Below are positions 11,256 to 20,262 of a stretch of 34,475 bases of DNA, piece by piece. The notes below the pieces were generated by a model, which did no database searches, was not told the DNA's origin, and saw only the letters and a program-made list of their open reading frames with translations. Both the position numbers and the translations under genes were made by a program. The stretch comes from Myxococcales bacterium (GTDB lineage: Bacteria > Myxococcota > B64-G9). The stretch lies in contig JAAZNF010000024.1 of assembly GCA_012798435.1 (NCBI GenBank), forward strand, positions 1-34,475, read 5' to 3'. Every line of letters starts with the position of its first letter. The first letter of the stretch is position 1.

Positions 11256-11789
11256 ATGAAGTCCACCGAGCTTCCCTCCAGTTTTTCTCTCGACCAACTC
11301 GCCGGCGATCTGGCCATCCAGGAGGAGGTGGACTTTCGGCGTCAGTGGCCCAACCCGGTGCTCCTTGTCCACTCCATCCCTCCCATCGACACCGAGGACA
11401 TCATCATCAACACCGAGATCACGGACCTCAAGGACCACGAGCGGTCGGCGGTGCGGCCAGATCACCGGCAGGTCATTCCGCTGGCCAAGTCGGGCAACAA
11501 CCAGTACACGGCCCGCATCACGGTCGGCCGGGCTCGCAACAACGACATCGTGATCCGGGCCAGCAAGATCTCCAAGCTGCACGCTATGTTCGTGCCGGAC
11601 GAGGCGGGCCACTACTCCTTGATGGACATGGGCTCCATGAACGGCACCGAGGTCAACGGCCGCCGCCTCCAGCCGAAGGAGAGCGTGTTGCTGAAGAGCG
11701 GCGACCACCTGGTGTTCTGGCGCTGCGCCTTCGAGTACCTGGAGCCGGACGACTTCATCGCCATGCTGCGCCGGCATGCCCAGAAATGA
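11256..11789 (+). CDS. FHA domain protein
   Basis: 177 aa cytoplasmic protein. An N-terminal linker of about 80 residues is followed by a forkhead-associated domain (about 85-165) with all hallmarks: GR (91-92), SKLH (106-109) and NGT (129-131). FHA domains bind phosphothreonine peptides, so it may read the output of a Ser/Thr kinase such as the one at 163-2427; that link is only inferred. ATG 11256 has GAGGA 5 nt upstream. It lies 46 bp before metK and is probably co-transcribed with it. Confidence 0.88.
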   Translation: MKSTELPSSFSLDQLAGDLAIQEEVDFRRQWPNPVLLVHSIPPIDTEDIIINTEITDLKDHERSAVRPDHRQVIPLAKSGNNQYTARITVGRARNNDIVIRASKISKLHAMFVPDEAGHYSLMDMGSMNGTEVNGRRLQPKESVLLKSGDHLVFWRCAFEYLEPDDFIAMLRRHAQK

Positions 11790-11835
11790 GACGACCCGCG
11801 GCCGGACGGCGCCGGGTCGCCGGGAGAAGAAAACC

Positions 11836-12999
11836 ATGAGCGGACAGCGGATCCTGTCGGCCGAGTCGGTATGCCCGGGGAACCCCCACAAGGTGGCGGA
11901 CGCGCTGGCGGACGCGGTGCTGGACACCATCCTGGCCCGCGATCGCTTCGCCCGCGTCAACTGCAAGGTGCTGGTGTCCACCGGCCTGGTGATGCTGGCC
12001 GGCGAGGTGACCTGCGACACCTGGGTGGACGCCGGCGCGGTGGTGCGCAAGAAGCTGCGCGAGATCGGCTACGACGAGCCCGGCACCGGCTTCGACGCCT
12101 CGAGCTGCGCCATCATGAACATCCTGGAGGAGCAGTCCGAGGAGCTGGGCCTGGCGGTGGACCGGCGCGGCGCCGGCGACCAGGGCACGGTGGTGGGCTA
12201 CGCCAGCGACGAGGGCGAGGCGCTGCCCCAGAAGACCGCGCTCCTCCCGGCGGGGGTGTACCTGGCCCACGCCCTGGCCCGCGAGCTGTGCCGGGCGCGG
12301 GTCGACGGGCGGGCCCCGGAGCTGCGTCCCGACGGCAAGGTGCTGCTCTCGGTGCGCTACGCCGGCGAGCGGCCGGTGCACCTCGACACGGTGGTGGTGT
12401 TCGCGCAGCACCGCGATGCGGCGGCCCTGGCCCGGCTCCAGCAGGAGCTGCGGCGGCAAGTGATCGAGCCGGTGCTGGCGCCGAGCGGGTTGCTGGACGG
12501 CGACAGCCAGGTATTGGTCAACCCGGCCGGGCCCTTCACCCGCGGCGGACCGCCGGTGGACGCGGGGTTCACCGGCATGCTCACCGCGGTGGACGCCTAC
12601 GGGCCGGCGGCCCGCCACGCCTCGGGGTGCTTCTCGGGCAAGGATCCCACCAAGCCCGACCGCAGCGGCGCGTACCTGGCGCGCCACCTGGCCAAGAACC
12701 TGGTGGCCGCCGGGCTGGCCAGGCGCTGCGAGGTGAGCCTCAGCTACGTCACCGGCCAGGAGCAGCCCATCCTGTTGCAGGTGGACGAGTTCGGGACCGG
12801 CAAGCTCCCGCCGGAGCGGCTGGAGATGCTGCTGCGCGACCACTGCGACCTGGGCATCCCGGCCATCATCGAGAGCTTCGACCTGCGCCGGCCCATGTAC
12901 GCGCCGCTCTCGTGCTTTGGGCAGTTCGGGCGCCCGGAGGCCGAGGCGCCCTGGGAGCGGCTGTCCCTGGTCGAGGCGCTGGCCCGGGCGGCGCGCTAG
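11836..12999 (+). CDS. metK: Divergent S-adenosylmethionine synthetase
   Basis: 387 aa, full family length. The family makes S-adenosylmethionine from ATP and methionine. Conserved parts: GAGDQG (112-117), LRPDGK (163-168), FSGKDPTKPDRS (266-277) and AKNLVAAGL. Key differences from E. coli MetK: the canonical GHPDK reads GNPHK, so His14 is Asn and the Mg ligand Asp16 is His; the GLTGRK pair Arg244-Lys245 is Met-Leu (248-249); the active-site loop before GAGDQG is about five residues shorter. It may be a lineage-specific active variant or a paralogue of changed function. Start ATG 11836 has GGAGAAG upstream. No SAM riboswitch was recognised in front. The next gene, 15 bp away, is a methionine gamma-lyase-type enzyme. 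Confidence 0.85.
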   Translation: MSGQRILSAESVCPGNPHKVADALADAVLDTILARDRFARVNCKVLVSTGLVMLAGEVTCDTWVDAGAVVRKKLREIGYDEPGTGFDASSCAIMNILEEQSEELGLAVDRRGAGDQGTVVGYASDEGEALPQKTALLPAGVYLAHALARELCRARVDGRAPELRPDGKVLLSVRYAGERPVHLDTVVVFAQHRDAAALARLQQELRRQVIEPVLAPSGLLDGDSQVLVNPAGPFTRGGPPVDAGFTGMLTAVDAYGPAARHASGCFSGKDPTKPDRSGAYLARHLAKNLVAAGLARRCEVSLSYVTGQEQPILLQVDEFGTGKLPPERLEMLLRDHCDLGIPAIIESFDLRRPMYAPLSCFGQFGRPEAEAPWERLSLVEALARAAR

Positions 13000-13014
13000 C
13001 CTGCGGAGGGTGTC

Positions 13015-14217
13015 ATGAGCGAAAAGCGGGAACTCAAGTTCTCCACCATCGCGGTGCACGGGCGCAAGCACCTGGACAAGCACGAGCTGGGCCGGCCCAT
13101 CCGCTCCGTCTCCACCCCCATCTTCATGAGCTCGACCTTCGCCTTCGAGAACGCCGACCACGGGGCGCGGCTCTTCGCCGGCGAGGAAGAGGGATACATC
13201 TACACCCGCATCGGCAACCCCACCACCCAGGCCCTGGAGAAAGAGATCGCCTACCTGGAGGGCGCCGAGGTCGGCCTGGCCTTCGCCTCGGGCATGGCCG
13301 CCGAGGCCCACACCTTCCTGGGCGTGTGCGGCGCCGGCGACAAGATCGTCTCCGGCGACACCATCTACGGCGGCACCCACGCCCTGATCACCACCGTCCT
13401 GCCGCGCTTCGGCATCCGCACCCAGGAGGTGAACTTCTGCGACCTGGCCCAGGTGGAGGCCGCCGTCGACGAGCGCACCCGGGTCCTGTTCTTCGAGACC
13501 CCGGCCAACCCCACCCTGGGCGTGGTGGACATCGCCGCCGTCGCCGAGATCGCGCACCGCAAGAACGCCCTGGCCATCGTGGACAACACCTTCGCCACGC
13601 CCTACCTGCAAAACCCCATCGCCCTGGGCGCCGACGCGGTGATCCACAGCGCCACCAAGTACATCGGCGGCCACGGCGACTGCGTGGCCGGGCTGCTGGC
13701 GGGCAAGAAGGACTTCGTGGACCGGGTGGCGCACGAGTCGCTGCACGAGATCGGCGGCATCATCAGTCCCTTCAACGCCTGGCTGCTGCTGCGCGGGCTC
13801 AAGACGCTGCCGGTGCGCATGGACCGCCACTCGCAGAGCGCCCTGGAGGTGGCCAAGTACCTGTCCTTCCACCCCAAGGTGACCTGGGTGAGCTACCCCG
13901 GCCTCAAGACCCACCCGCAGCACGAGCTGGCGCGCCGCCAGATGCGGGCCTTCTCGGGCGTCATCGCCTTCGAGGTGCGGGGCGGGCGCGAGGCCGGCCG
14001 GCGAGTGCTCGACACCTGCGAGCTGTGCACCGTGGCGGTGTCGTTGGGCGACGTGGACACGCTGATCCAGCATCCCGCCTCCATGACCCATCACACCTAC
14101 TCGAAAGAGGCGCTGGCGGCCGCCGGCATCAGCGAGGGGTTGATCCGCCTCTCGGTGGGGCTCGAGGACGTGGACGACATCATCGCCGATCTCAAGCAGG
14201 CCCTGGCCCGGCTGTAA
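13015..14217 (+). CDS. PLP-dependent methionine gamma-lyase-type enzyme
   Basis: 400 aa Cys/Met metabolism PLP enzyme (fold type I). The PLP lysine is in HSATKY (Lys215), the cofactor Asp is Asp190 (IVDNTF), and the phosphate-binding YTR is at 63-65. The overall sequence most resembles methionine gamma-lyase (ISEGLIRLSVGLEDVDD, QHPASMTHHTY), which cleaves methionine to methanethiol, 2-oxobutyrate and ammonia. The Cys next to the active-site Tyr of classical lyases (Cys116 in Pseudomonas putida) is Gly120, so cystathionine gamma-lyase, gamma-synthase or O-acyl-homoserine sulfhydrylase activity is possible. Ribosome site GGAGGGT is 15 bp after metK, so the two share a transcript. Confidence 0.88.
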   Translation: MSEKRELKFSTIAVHGRKHLDKHELGRPIRSVSTPIFMSSTFAFENADHGARLFAGEEEGYIYTRIGNPTTQALEKEIAYLEGAEVGLAFASGMAAEAHTFLGVCGAGDKIVSGDTIYGGTHALITTVLPRFGIRTQEVNFCDLAQVEAAVDERTRVLFFETPANPTLGVVDIAAVAEIAHRKNALAIVDNTFATPYLQNPIALGADAVIHSATKYIGGHGDCVAGLLAGKKDFVDRVAHESLHEIGGIISPFNAWLLLRGLKTLPVRMDRHSQSALEVAKYLSFHPKVTWVSYPGLKTHPQHELARRQMRAFSGVIAFEVRGGREAGRRVLDTCELCTVAVSLGDVDTLIQHPASMTHHTYSKEALAAAGISEGLIRLSVGLEDVDDIIADLKQALARL

Positions 14218-14394
14218 GATCTTCGTCCCGCCCATGGACGCGCGCCGCGTTGTCACATCCCTGCGAAATCGACGGGTATGCTCCCTGTCCGACGGCCGGT
14301 CAGAACGCAAGCGCACACCCCGAGCGCCTGGATGCGCTGCCACCAGCGCAAGCGCGGCCGGGCGCGGAGGTGTGGCCGGAGGCCGTGGAAGGAC
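14218..14394. other. Intergenic gap before priA
   Basis: 177 bp. A TTGTCA (around 14250) and a TATGCT (around 14277) are present but 21 bp apart, so a sigma-70 promoter is doubtful. No gene is supported; an open frame in phase with priA begins at 14278 but shows no family similarity. Confidence 0.4.
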
Positions 14395-16611
14395 ATGACC
14401 GAGCCCTCCCTGCCCCACCTGTTGCAGGTCGCGGTCGCGGCGCCGCTCCACTCGCTCTTCACCTACCGCGCGCCCGAGAAGGACGACGGCCTCGGCCCCG
14501 GACACCTGGTCGAGGTCCCGTTCGGGCGCGGGCGACGGCGCGGGGTGGTGGTGGCGGAGGCCGAGGCAGCGCCACCGGGCGTGGAGATCAAGGCCATCCT
14601 GCGCCGGGTCGAGCCGGAGCCGATGCTGTCGCCGGCGCTGCTGCGCCTGCTGCGCTTCGCCTGGGAGTACACCCTGTCGCCGCCGGGAGAGATGGTGTTC
14701 GCCGCCCTGCCGCCGGCCTTCCACCGGACCGGAAACCTCTCGCCGGAGAAGCGCGTTCGCCTGGTCGCGACGACAAGCGCGGGATGCGCTGCGGACGCGG
14801 AGACGCTACCCGAGCGCCAGCGCGAGATCTTGCTCGGCCTGCGTCGCGCCGGCGAGGTGCCGCTGACCCGCCTGTGTCGCGGGAAACCCTCGGCGCGCGC
14901 GGCCGTGCTGGCGCTGAAAAAGAAGGGACTGGTGAGCTTTCGGGAGCTTCTGGAAGAGCGGCGCCCCCGCGCCGCCGACCTGCCGGTCTCGCAGCCGCCA
15001 ACCCCGACGCCGGAACAACAAGCGGCCCTGGCCGCGTTGAGCGCGGCGCTGCAAAGTGAAGGCAACGAGAGCTTCCTCCTCTTTGGCGTGACCGGCAGCG
15101 GAAAGACCGAGGTGTACCTTAGGGCCATCGGCGAGACGCTCTCGCGGGGGCGCGGCGCCTTGCTGCTGGTCCCGGAGATCGCGCTCACCCCCCAGCTCAT
15201 CGCCCGCGTGACCGCCCGCTTCGGGGAGCAGGTGGCGGTGTTGCACTCGGGGCTGAGCGAAGGCGAGCGCCTGGACGAGTGGCGAAGACTGCAAGGCGGC
15301 CGGGCCCGGGTGGCGGTGGGGGCTCGCTCGGCGGTCTTCGCGCCGGTTCGGGACCTCGGGCTCATCGTGGTCGACGAGGAGCACGACCCCTCCTACAAGC
15401 AGTCGGAGCGGCTTCCCTACCACGCCCGGGACCTGGCCCTGGTGCGCGGCCGCGAGGAGAAGGCGGTGGTGGTGCTGGGTTCGGCCACACCCTCGGCGGA
15501 GAGCCTGCACCGGGTGGGCGCCGGGCGCATGCGGCAGCTCTTCCTGTCCAAGCGCATCCAGCGGCGGGCGCTGCCCGCCCTCGAAGTCGTCGACCTCAAG
15601 CGTGAGCTGCTCGACCCGCTGGAGCGCCCGCACGTGCTGGGCCCCCGCCTCGCCCAGGCGTTGGCAGAGACGCTGGACCGCGGCGAGCAGGCCATCTTGT
15701 TTCTCAACCGTCGGGGATATTCCTCGGTGGCGCTGTGCCAGGACTGCGGCCAGGGGGTGCGTTGCCAGAACTGCAGCGTCTCGCTCACCCACCATCTGAA
15801 AGAGGATCAGCTGCGCTGCCACTACTGCGGCCTGGCCATGCCGCTCCCGCGCGCCTGCCCCGCCTGCGGCGGCGGCCGTATCGCCTTGTTCGGACTGGGC
15901 ACCGAGAAGTGCGAGGAGGAGGTGCGCCGGCGTTTCCCCGGCGCACGCATCGCCCGCCTGGACAGCGACACCACTTCGGGCCGCGGCGTGCTGCTCCGCA
16001 CGCTGGAGCGCTTTACCGCCGGCGACCTGGACGTGCTCATCGGGACCCAGATGGTCACCAAGGGCCACGACATCCCGAACGTGACCCTGGTCGGGGTGCT
16101 GCTGGCGGACCTCGGTCTGCAGGTGCCGGATTTCCGCGCCGCGGAGCGGACCTTCCAGCTGCTGGTCCAGGTGGCCGGGCGGGCCGGGCGCGGGTCGCGG
16201 CCGGGGACGGTGATCGTGCAGACCTTCCTGCCGCTGCACCCGGCCATCCAGGCGGCCCGAGAAGACGAGGTGCTGTCTTTCATGCAGCGGGAGATCGAAC
16301 GCCGCCAGCAACTCGGGTACCCTCCCGCACGGCGCCTATTGCTGGTGCGCGCGGAGCACGAGCGGCAAGAGCTGGCCGCGGAGGCGGCGCGGCAGGTGGC
16401 CGCGGCTTTCCGCCGACTGGACCCGGAGCAGCTCTCCGTGCTGGGGCCCTCGCCGTCGCCGATCGAACGCCTACGGGGCCTGTACCGCTTCCAGCTCCTG
16501 GTAAAGAGCCGTTCGATCGCCCGCCTGCTGCAGGCGGCGCGCCGGGTCCGCGAGCGGGTGCAGACGCGGGCACGCCTAAATTTTGATGTCGATCCGTTCG
16601 ACATGTTATGA
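14395..16611 (+). CDS. priA: Primosomal replication-restart helicase PriA
   Basis: 738 aa, normal length. A 3'-5' helicase that recognises stalled forks and reloads the replisome. Seen in order: N-terminal 3'-binding domain with YxxP-like SLFTYRAP, Walker A GVTGSGKT (about residue 230), DEEH box (about 327), a zinc-binding insertion with four CxxC pairs (CQDC, CQNC, CHYC, CPAC; about 448-492), helicase motifs [10 protein letters not shown] and QVAGRAGRG, and the C-terminal domain. ATG 14395 was chosen because the PriA family begins here; GGAGG stands about 12 nt upstream. Its stop overlaps the start of the next gene (ATGA), implying translational coupling. Confidence 0.96.
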   Translation: MTEPSLPHLLQVAVAAPLHSLFTYRAPEKDDGLGPGHLVEVPFGRGRRRGVVVAEAEAAPPGVEIKAILRRVEPEPMLSPALLRLLRFAWEYTLSPPGEMVFAALPPAFHRTGNLSPEKRVRLVATTSAGCAADAETLPERQREILLGLRRAGEVPLTRLCRGKPSARAAVLALKKKGLVSFRELLEERRPRAADLPVSQPPTPTPEQQAALAALSAALQSEGNESFLLFGVTGSGKTEVYLRAIGETLSRGRGALLLVPEIALTPQLIARVTARFGEQVAVLHSGLSEGERLDEWRRLQGGRARVAVGARSAVFAPVRDLGLIVVDEEHDPSYKQSERLPYHARDLALVRGREEKAVVVLGSATPSAESLHRVGAGRMRQLFLSKRIQRRALPALEVVDLKRELLDPLERPHVLGPRLAQALAETLDRGEQAILFLNRRGYSSVALCQDCGQGVRCQNCSVSLTHHLKEDQLRCHYCGLAMPLPRACPACGGGRIALFGLGTEKCEEEVRRRFPGARIARLDSDTTSGRGVLLRTLERFTAGDLDVLIGTQMVTKGHDIPNVTLVGVLLADLGLQVPDFRAAERTFQLLVQVAGRAGRGSRPGTVIVQTFLPLHPAIQAAREDEVLSFMQREIERRQQLGYPPARRLLLVRAEHERQELAAEAARQVAAAFRRLDPEQLSVLGPSPSPIERLRGLYRFQLLVKSRSIARLLQAARRVRERVQTRARLNFDVDPFDML

Positions 16612-19600
16612 TTCGCCATCCCATGGCCCGCATCCTGATCTTCGAAGCCCAGAGCGACCTGGCCGCGCAGCTCGGCGAGGCCATCCAGCGCGCCGGCATG
16701 CCGGTGGAACGCGTGGCCTCCGGTACTCCTGAGGTCATCGCCTCCATCGGCCACAAGCCACCCGCGCTCATCGTCCTCGACCTGCGCATCGACGGTGGCC
16801 GCGGCGTCGAGCTGTGCCACACCATCCGCGAGTCGCCGGGTGGCGACCTGGTGCCGATCCTGCTCCTGGGGACGGGCGCCGAAGGCGTGGCCAACTTCGG
16901 CGACGCGCTGGCCGAGGGCGGCGACTACTACTTTTCCTTGCCGCTCGATCTGGAAAAGCTGGTGTCCAAGATCTTGACCTACGTGGGTGTGCAGCGCGAC
17001 GAGGCGACCCAGATCGGCACGCCCCCCCCCGAGGCCACCCGTCTGCCCGCCTCCGACGAACTGACCCGGCGGGTAGACTTGATCTTGGGTTTCCAAGGCG
17101 CGCCGCAGGGTGCGGCCAAATTGGCTCCGCCCCGCGACGATCGTCCGGAGGACGCGGAGCGCCTGTCGGCGCTCGAGCGCCAGCTCTTCGACGATGGCGT
17201 GACCGAGCCGGCGGGATCGGCACCGCCGCTCGACATCGCCGAGCGGCCCACGCTGCAAATGCCGGCCATCGATCTCTCATCGATCCCGCCGGCGAAGGAC
17301 GAGGGCGCCATTCTCCAGCCGCCCAAGTCGTCCCCTCCCCCGGAGCCGCCTCTCGAAGTGCCGCCCGTAGAGCCCGACAGGCCCAAGGATACGCTCCAGG
17401 CCATCGATGACCGATTGGAAGAGATTCTCGAAGACCAGGAAGAAGGGGGAGACGCGGAAGCGCCCGACATCGCCCTGAAGCTCTTGCGCGAAGTCGAGGA
17501 GCGCAACCGAGCTTACGCCCGAGAGAAGGCCCTGGCGGAGGCGGGTCTCGCACCTCCAAGAGACGACCTGACCGATTCGGCAGCGAGCGAAGAGGAGTCG
17601 CCGCAAGAGGAGCAAGAGAAGGCTCCTTCGATGGACGGCTCGGTCGAGACACCGGAAGACCCGGTGGAAGACGCACTGGAGGAAGAAGACCGCAAGATAA
17701 GGGAGTTTGAAGAGAAGCTCCTTCAAGAAGCGGCAGAAAGAGAGCGGCGCGAAGCCGAGGAGAAAGCGAAGCGCGAGGCCGAGGAGAGGGCGAAGCGCGA
17801 GGCCGAGGAGAGGGCGAAGCTCGAGGCCGAGGAGAAAGCGAAGCGCGAGGCCGTGGAGAAGGCGAAGCGCGAGGCCGAGGAGAAGGCACGCCGCGAGGCC
17901 GAGGAGAAGGCACGCCGCGAGGCCGAGGAGAAAGCGAAGCGCGAGGCCGAGGAGAAAGCACGCGCGGAGGCCAAGAAGAAGGCGATCGAAGAGTTCAAGG
18001 AGAGAGTCCGCAGGGAGGCAGAGGAGAAGGCGTATCGCAAGATCCACAAGAAGGAAGAGAAGCCTCCGGCCAAGGACAAGGAAGCAACCCCGCAACTACC
18101 CGGGCAACCTGCGGCCCCGACTCCTCCCGGCGACGCGTCCGCGCCGACGGCCAGGGCGACGTCCGGTGACGAGGGTGAGGAGCTCTCGGCGAGCGAGTTC
18201 TGGGACAGCGAGGCCCCGGACATCGGAGGCGCCGGCGACGCCCAAGAAGAACGACACCTGGCCGATCTGGCCTCCGAGTGGATGGCGGAGGGCGCCTCGG
18301 GCGGCTCCGAGGCGGACGCGGTGGGGCCCGAGACCTCGGTGAGCTCCGATCGTCTGGTCAAGCTGCTCGAGGAGGAAGCCCGCCTGGCGCGCGAGAAGGC
18401 CGCCGTGGAACCCGAAGCGGAGGACGAGGGCGTCATCACCGTGCCGGATCTCCCTCCCTACCCGGGCGCGAAGGAGCGCCGGGTGGTGGTTCCGCTGCAT
18501 GGCTCCGGCCGGTTGGAATCGGCCCGAGGCGAGCCGACCCCGACCGTCCGAACGGAGACGACCGCGCCGCCGCCAGACGAACCCGCCGCCGAGCAACCGT
18601 TGCAGGTCGCCCCGCGGGCCAGGGGTGCCGCCTGGGTGTCATTCCTGCGCGAGGGAGGCCCCGAAGCCGACGAGGCGTTCCGACCCCGGCCCCCGCCCGC
18701 GTACCGACCACTCGATCCCCTGGAATGCGGTCTGGCCGAGGAGAGCGTGCCGACCGTTTTCTGGCGCGCGCACGTGCAGCAGGTGACCGGCCGGTTGCTC
18801 TTCGTCTCGGGCCAGGAGGAGAAGGAGGTCTTCTTCGAGGAGGGAGTGCCGATCGCCGCGCGCTCCAACCTGGCGGCGGATCGGCTGGAGGAGATGCTGC
18901 TGCGCTTCGGCCTCCTCGATCGCGCCTCGTACGCGCAGGCCCGGGTCAAAGGGTTCGAGCATCCCCGGGCGCTGGCCGCGCATCTCGTCGAGCGCGGCCT
19001 GCTGCGAGCGGAGGAGTTCTTCCCCGTGGTGCGGCGCCACCTGGAGGAGGTGCTGCTCTCGCTGTTCGAGTGGTCCGAAGGCGCGGCGCGATTCGACGAC
19101 CAGCTCGTGCCGGATCCGGAGAAGGTCCGGCTTGCCCGGCCCGTGGCCGCCCTGATCATGGAGGGTATCCGGCGCAAGTACCTGCTGCCGCGGCTGGTGC
19201 AGACCGTGGGCGGCCCTTCCAGCCTGCTGGCCCCGATCCCGCCCGAGCAGCGCGGCCCGGGCTCGCCCGATCCGGCGTCGCTCATGCTCAACGCCGGCGA
19301 GCGAGAGGTGCTGCGCCGGGTGGACGGGCTGCGGCCCATCGAGGAGATCGTGTTCTTGTCGGGGCGCGAGGCGCTCGAGGTGTACCGGGTGCTCTTCGCC
19401 GGCGTGGTGACGGGCCTCTTGGTCGTGACGGCCCCGGGATTGCGCGATGGAGCGCAAGCCGATCCGCGGGCCGAGCAACGCGATCTGGAGATCGGCCGCC
19501 GCCGGGTGGAGGCCAAGTTCGAGGAGCTCGACCGGGTGAGCTACTTCGAGGTGCTGGGTGTCTCCTCCCGCGCCACGCCCTACGAGATCGAGGAGGCCTT

Positions 19601-19760
19601 CCGCAGGCTCCAGCGCGAGTTCCACCCCATGCGTTTCACCCACCCCGCCTACCAGGCGCTCCAGGGAAAGCTCGACGCCATCCGGCGCGCGGTGGAGGAA
19701 GCCTTCGAGGTGCTATCCGACGAGGTGCTGCGCGAGGAGTACCGCAAGTCCTCCCAGTGA
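16608..19760 (+). CDS. Receiver / charged helix / DUF4388-like / J-like multidomain protein
   Basis: 1050 aa, no enzymatic signature. N-terminal receiver-like domain (about 7-125) keeps the phospho-acceptor Asp58 (VLDLR) and Thr89, but the conserved Lys-Pro is Leu-Pro (101-102) and the acidic pair is incomplete, so phosphorylation is uncertain. A low-complexity acidic/Pro region follows. Then comes a long charged helix (about 370-490) made of eight-residue KAKREAEE units, an acidic linker, and a DUF4388-like segment (about 705-870; [22 protein letters not shown]) of the sort found in myxobacterial gliding and regulatory proteins. It ends in a J-domain-like segment (about 975-1046; [17 protein letters not shown]) whose HPD is HPM, so Hsp70 stimulation is unlikely. 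The start ATG overlaps the priA stop and no separate ribosome site is seen; ATG 16623 is an alternative. Probably a scaffold or regulator. Confidence 0.85.
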   Translation: MIRHPMARILIFEAQSDLAAQLGEAIQRAGMPVERVASGTPEVIASIGHKPPALIVLDLRIDGGRGVELCHTIRESPGGDLVPILLLGTGAEGVANFGDALAEGGDYYFSLPLDLEKLVSKILTYVGVQRDEATQIGTPPPEATRLPASDELTRRVDLILGFQGAPQGAAKLAPPRDDRPEDAERLSALERQLFDDGVTEPAGSAPPLDIAERPTLQMPAIDLSSIPPAKDEGAILQPPKSSPPPEPPLEVPPVEPDRPKDTLQAIDDRLEEILEDQEEGGDAEAPDIALKLLREVEERNRAYAREKALAEAGLAPPRDDLTDSAASEEESPQEEQEKAPSMDGSVETPEDPVEDALEEEDRKIREFEEKLLQEAAERERREAEEKAKREAEERAKREAEERAKLEAEEKAKREAVEKAKREAEEKARREAEEKARREAEEKAKREAEEKARAEAKKKAIEEFKERVRREAEEKAYRKIHKKEEKPPAKDKEATPQLPGQPAAPTPPGDASAPTARATSGDEGEELSASEFWDSEAPDIGGAGDAQEERHLADLASEWMAEGASGGSEADAVGPETSVSSDRLVKLLEEEARLAREKAAVEPEAEDEGVITVPDLPPYPGAKERRVVVPLHGSGRLESARGEPTPTVRTETTAPPPDEPAAEQPLQVAPRARGAAWVSFLREGGPEADEAFRPRPPPAYRPLDPLECGLAEESVPTVFWRAHVQQVTGRLLFVSGQEEKEVFFEEGVPIAARSNLAADRLEEMLLRFGLLDRASYAQARVKGFEHPRALAAHLVERGLLRAEEFFPVVRRHLEEVLLSLFEWSEGAARFDDQLVPDPEKVRLARPVAALIMEGIRRKYLLPRLVQTVGGPSSLLAPIPPEQRGPGSPDPASLMLNAGEREVLRRVDGLRPIEEIVFLSGREALEVYRVLFAGVVTGLLVVTAPGLRDGAQADPRAEQRDLEIGRRRVEAKFEELDRVSYFEVLGVSSRATPYEIEEAFRRLQREFHPMRFTHPAYQALQGKLDAIRRAVEEAFEVLSDEVLREEYRKSSQ
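17763..17978 (+). repeat. Nine 24-bp coding repeats (charged octads)
   Basis: Nine in-phase 24-bp units encode variants of KAKREAEE ([24 protein letters not shown]), the last one decayed to KARAEAKK. An eight-residue period with alternating acidic and basic residues suits a single stable alpha-helix better than a heptad coiled coil. Near-identical units suggest unit number may vary between strains. Confidence 0.85.
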
Positions 19761-19784
19761 ATTACGATCCGCGTTCCCAACGGC

Positions 19785-19914
19785 GCGCCTCCGGCCACTC
19801 GTTCGCGGCGCGCCAAGCGAGTCCTCTATGTAGCGGAGCCGGCTCTGCGGCGAGCAACTAAGAGGACTCGCCGGTAGGCAGCCGCGCCTCCGGCCACTCG
19901 TTCGCGGCGCGCCA
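19785..19914. repeat. Palindromic intergenic repeat, copy 1
   Basis: A composite unit. A 31-nt box (19785-19815, beginning GCGCCTCCGGCCACTCGTTC and ending GCGCGCCA) is followed by a perfect 11-bp inverted repeat GCGAGTCCTCT / AGAGGACTCGC (19817-19827 and 19861-19871), whose loop contains the palindrome GAGCCGGCTC (19836-19845). A second 31-nt box follows at 19884-19914. The boxes are 99 bp apart. The box can itself fold (GCGCC/GGCGC). Copy 2 lies 288 bp downstream. No transposase is nearby. Confidence 0.9.
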
Positions 19915-20072
19915 GGTTGGTATTTTCGCCGCACCAAGTGTTCACGATGCGGCCTGTTTAACGCCGACCACCCCCGGCGCTGCTCGGGAGGTCCCTGCGC
20001 GGCGGCGGGGGGCCCCCGGTCGGCTACGCGGCCGCCACGATGCATCCAAGGCGGCGACGTCGATGAACAGCC
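19915..20072. other. Spacer between the two palindromic repeat copies
   Basis: 158 bp with no supported gene. It contains its own inverted repeat, GCCGACC (19963-19969) and GGTCGGC (20018-20024), enclosing a very GC-rich arm with C5/G6 runs, plus a short CCGCA/TGCGG repeat (19929-19952). Small open frames on the minus strand across this area read through the repeats and are not credible genes. Confidence 0.6.
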
Positions 20073-20199
20073 GCGCCTCCGGCCATCTGTTCGCAGCGCG
20101 CCAGGCGAGTCCTCTATGTAGCGGAGCCGGCTCTGCGGCGAGCAACTAAGAGGACCCGCCGGCAGGCAGCCGCGCCTCCGGCCACTCGTCCGCGGCGGG
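20073..20199. repeat. Palindromic intergenic repeat, copy 2
   Basis: Same architecture as copy 1: 31-nt box at 20073-20103, inverted repeat GGCGAGTCCTCT / AGAGGACCCGCC (20104-20115 and 20149-20160, one mismatch), the same inner palindrome, and a box at 20172-20199 that is degraded at its end. Box spacing is again 99 bp. The ~45-bp hairpin core is nearly identical between copies while the flanking boxes carry substitutions. Confidence 0.9.
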
Positions 20200-20207
20200 A
20201 GTTTGCC

Positions 20208-20236
20208 TTGTCAGCCGAAGCCAGCATTGCTAGATT
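20208..20236 (+). promoter_or_regulatory. Promoter of def-fmt
   Basis: TTGTCA (20208-20213), a 17-bp spacer and TAGATT (20231-20236), 26 bp before the def start. The -35 begins just after the last repeat box, so the repeat element ends where the promoter starts. Confidence 0.5.
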
Positions 20237-20262
20237 GCCCCGCGGGAGGATGGCAGGAAATC

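Noticed and set aside
19713-20145. Small minus-strand open frames over the palindromic repeats
   Set aside because: They read through repeat boxes and palindromes, lack ribosome sites and overlap the preceding gene's end.
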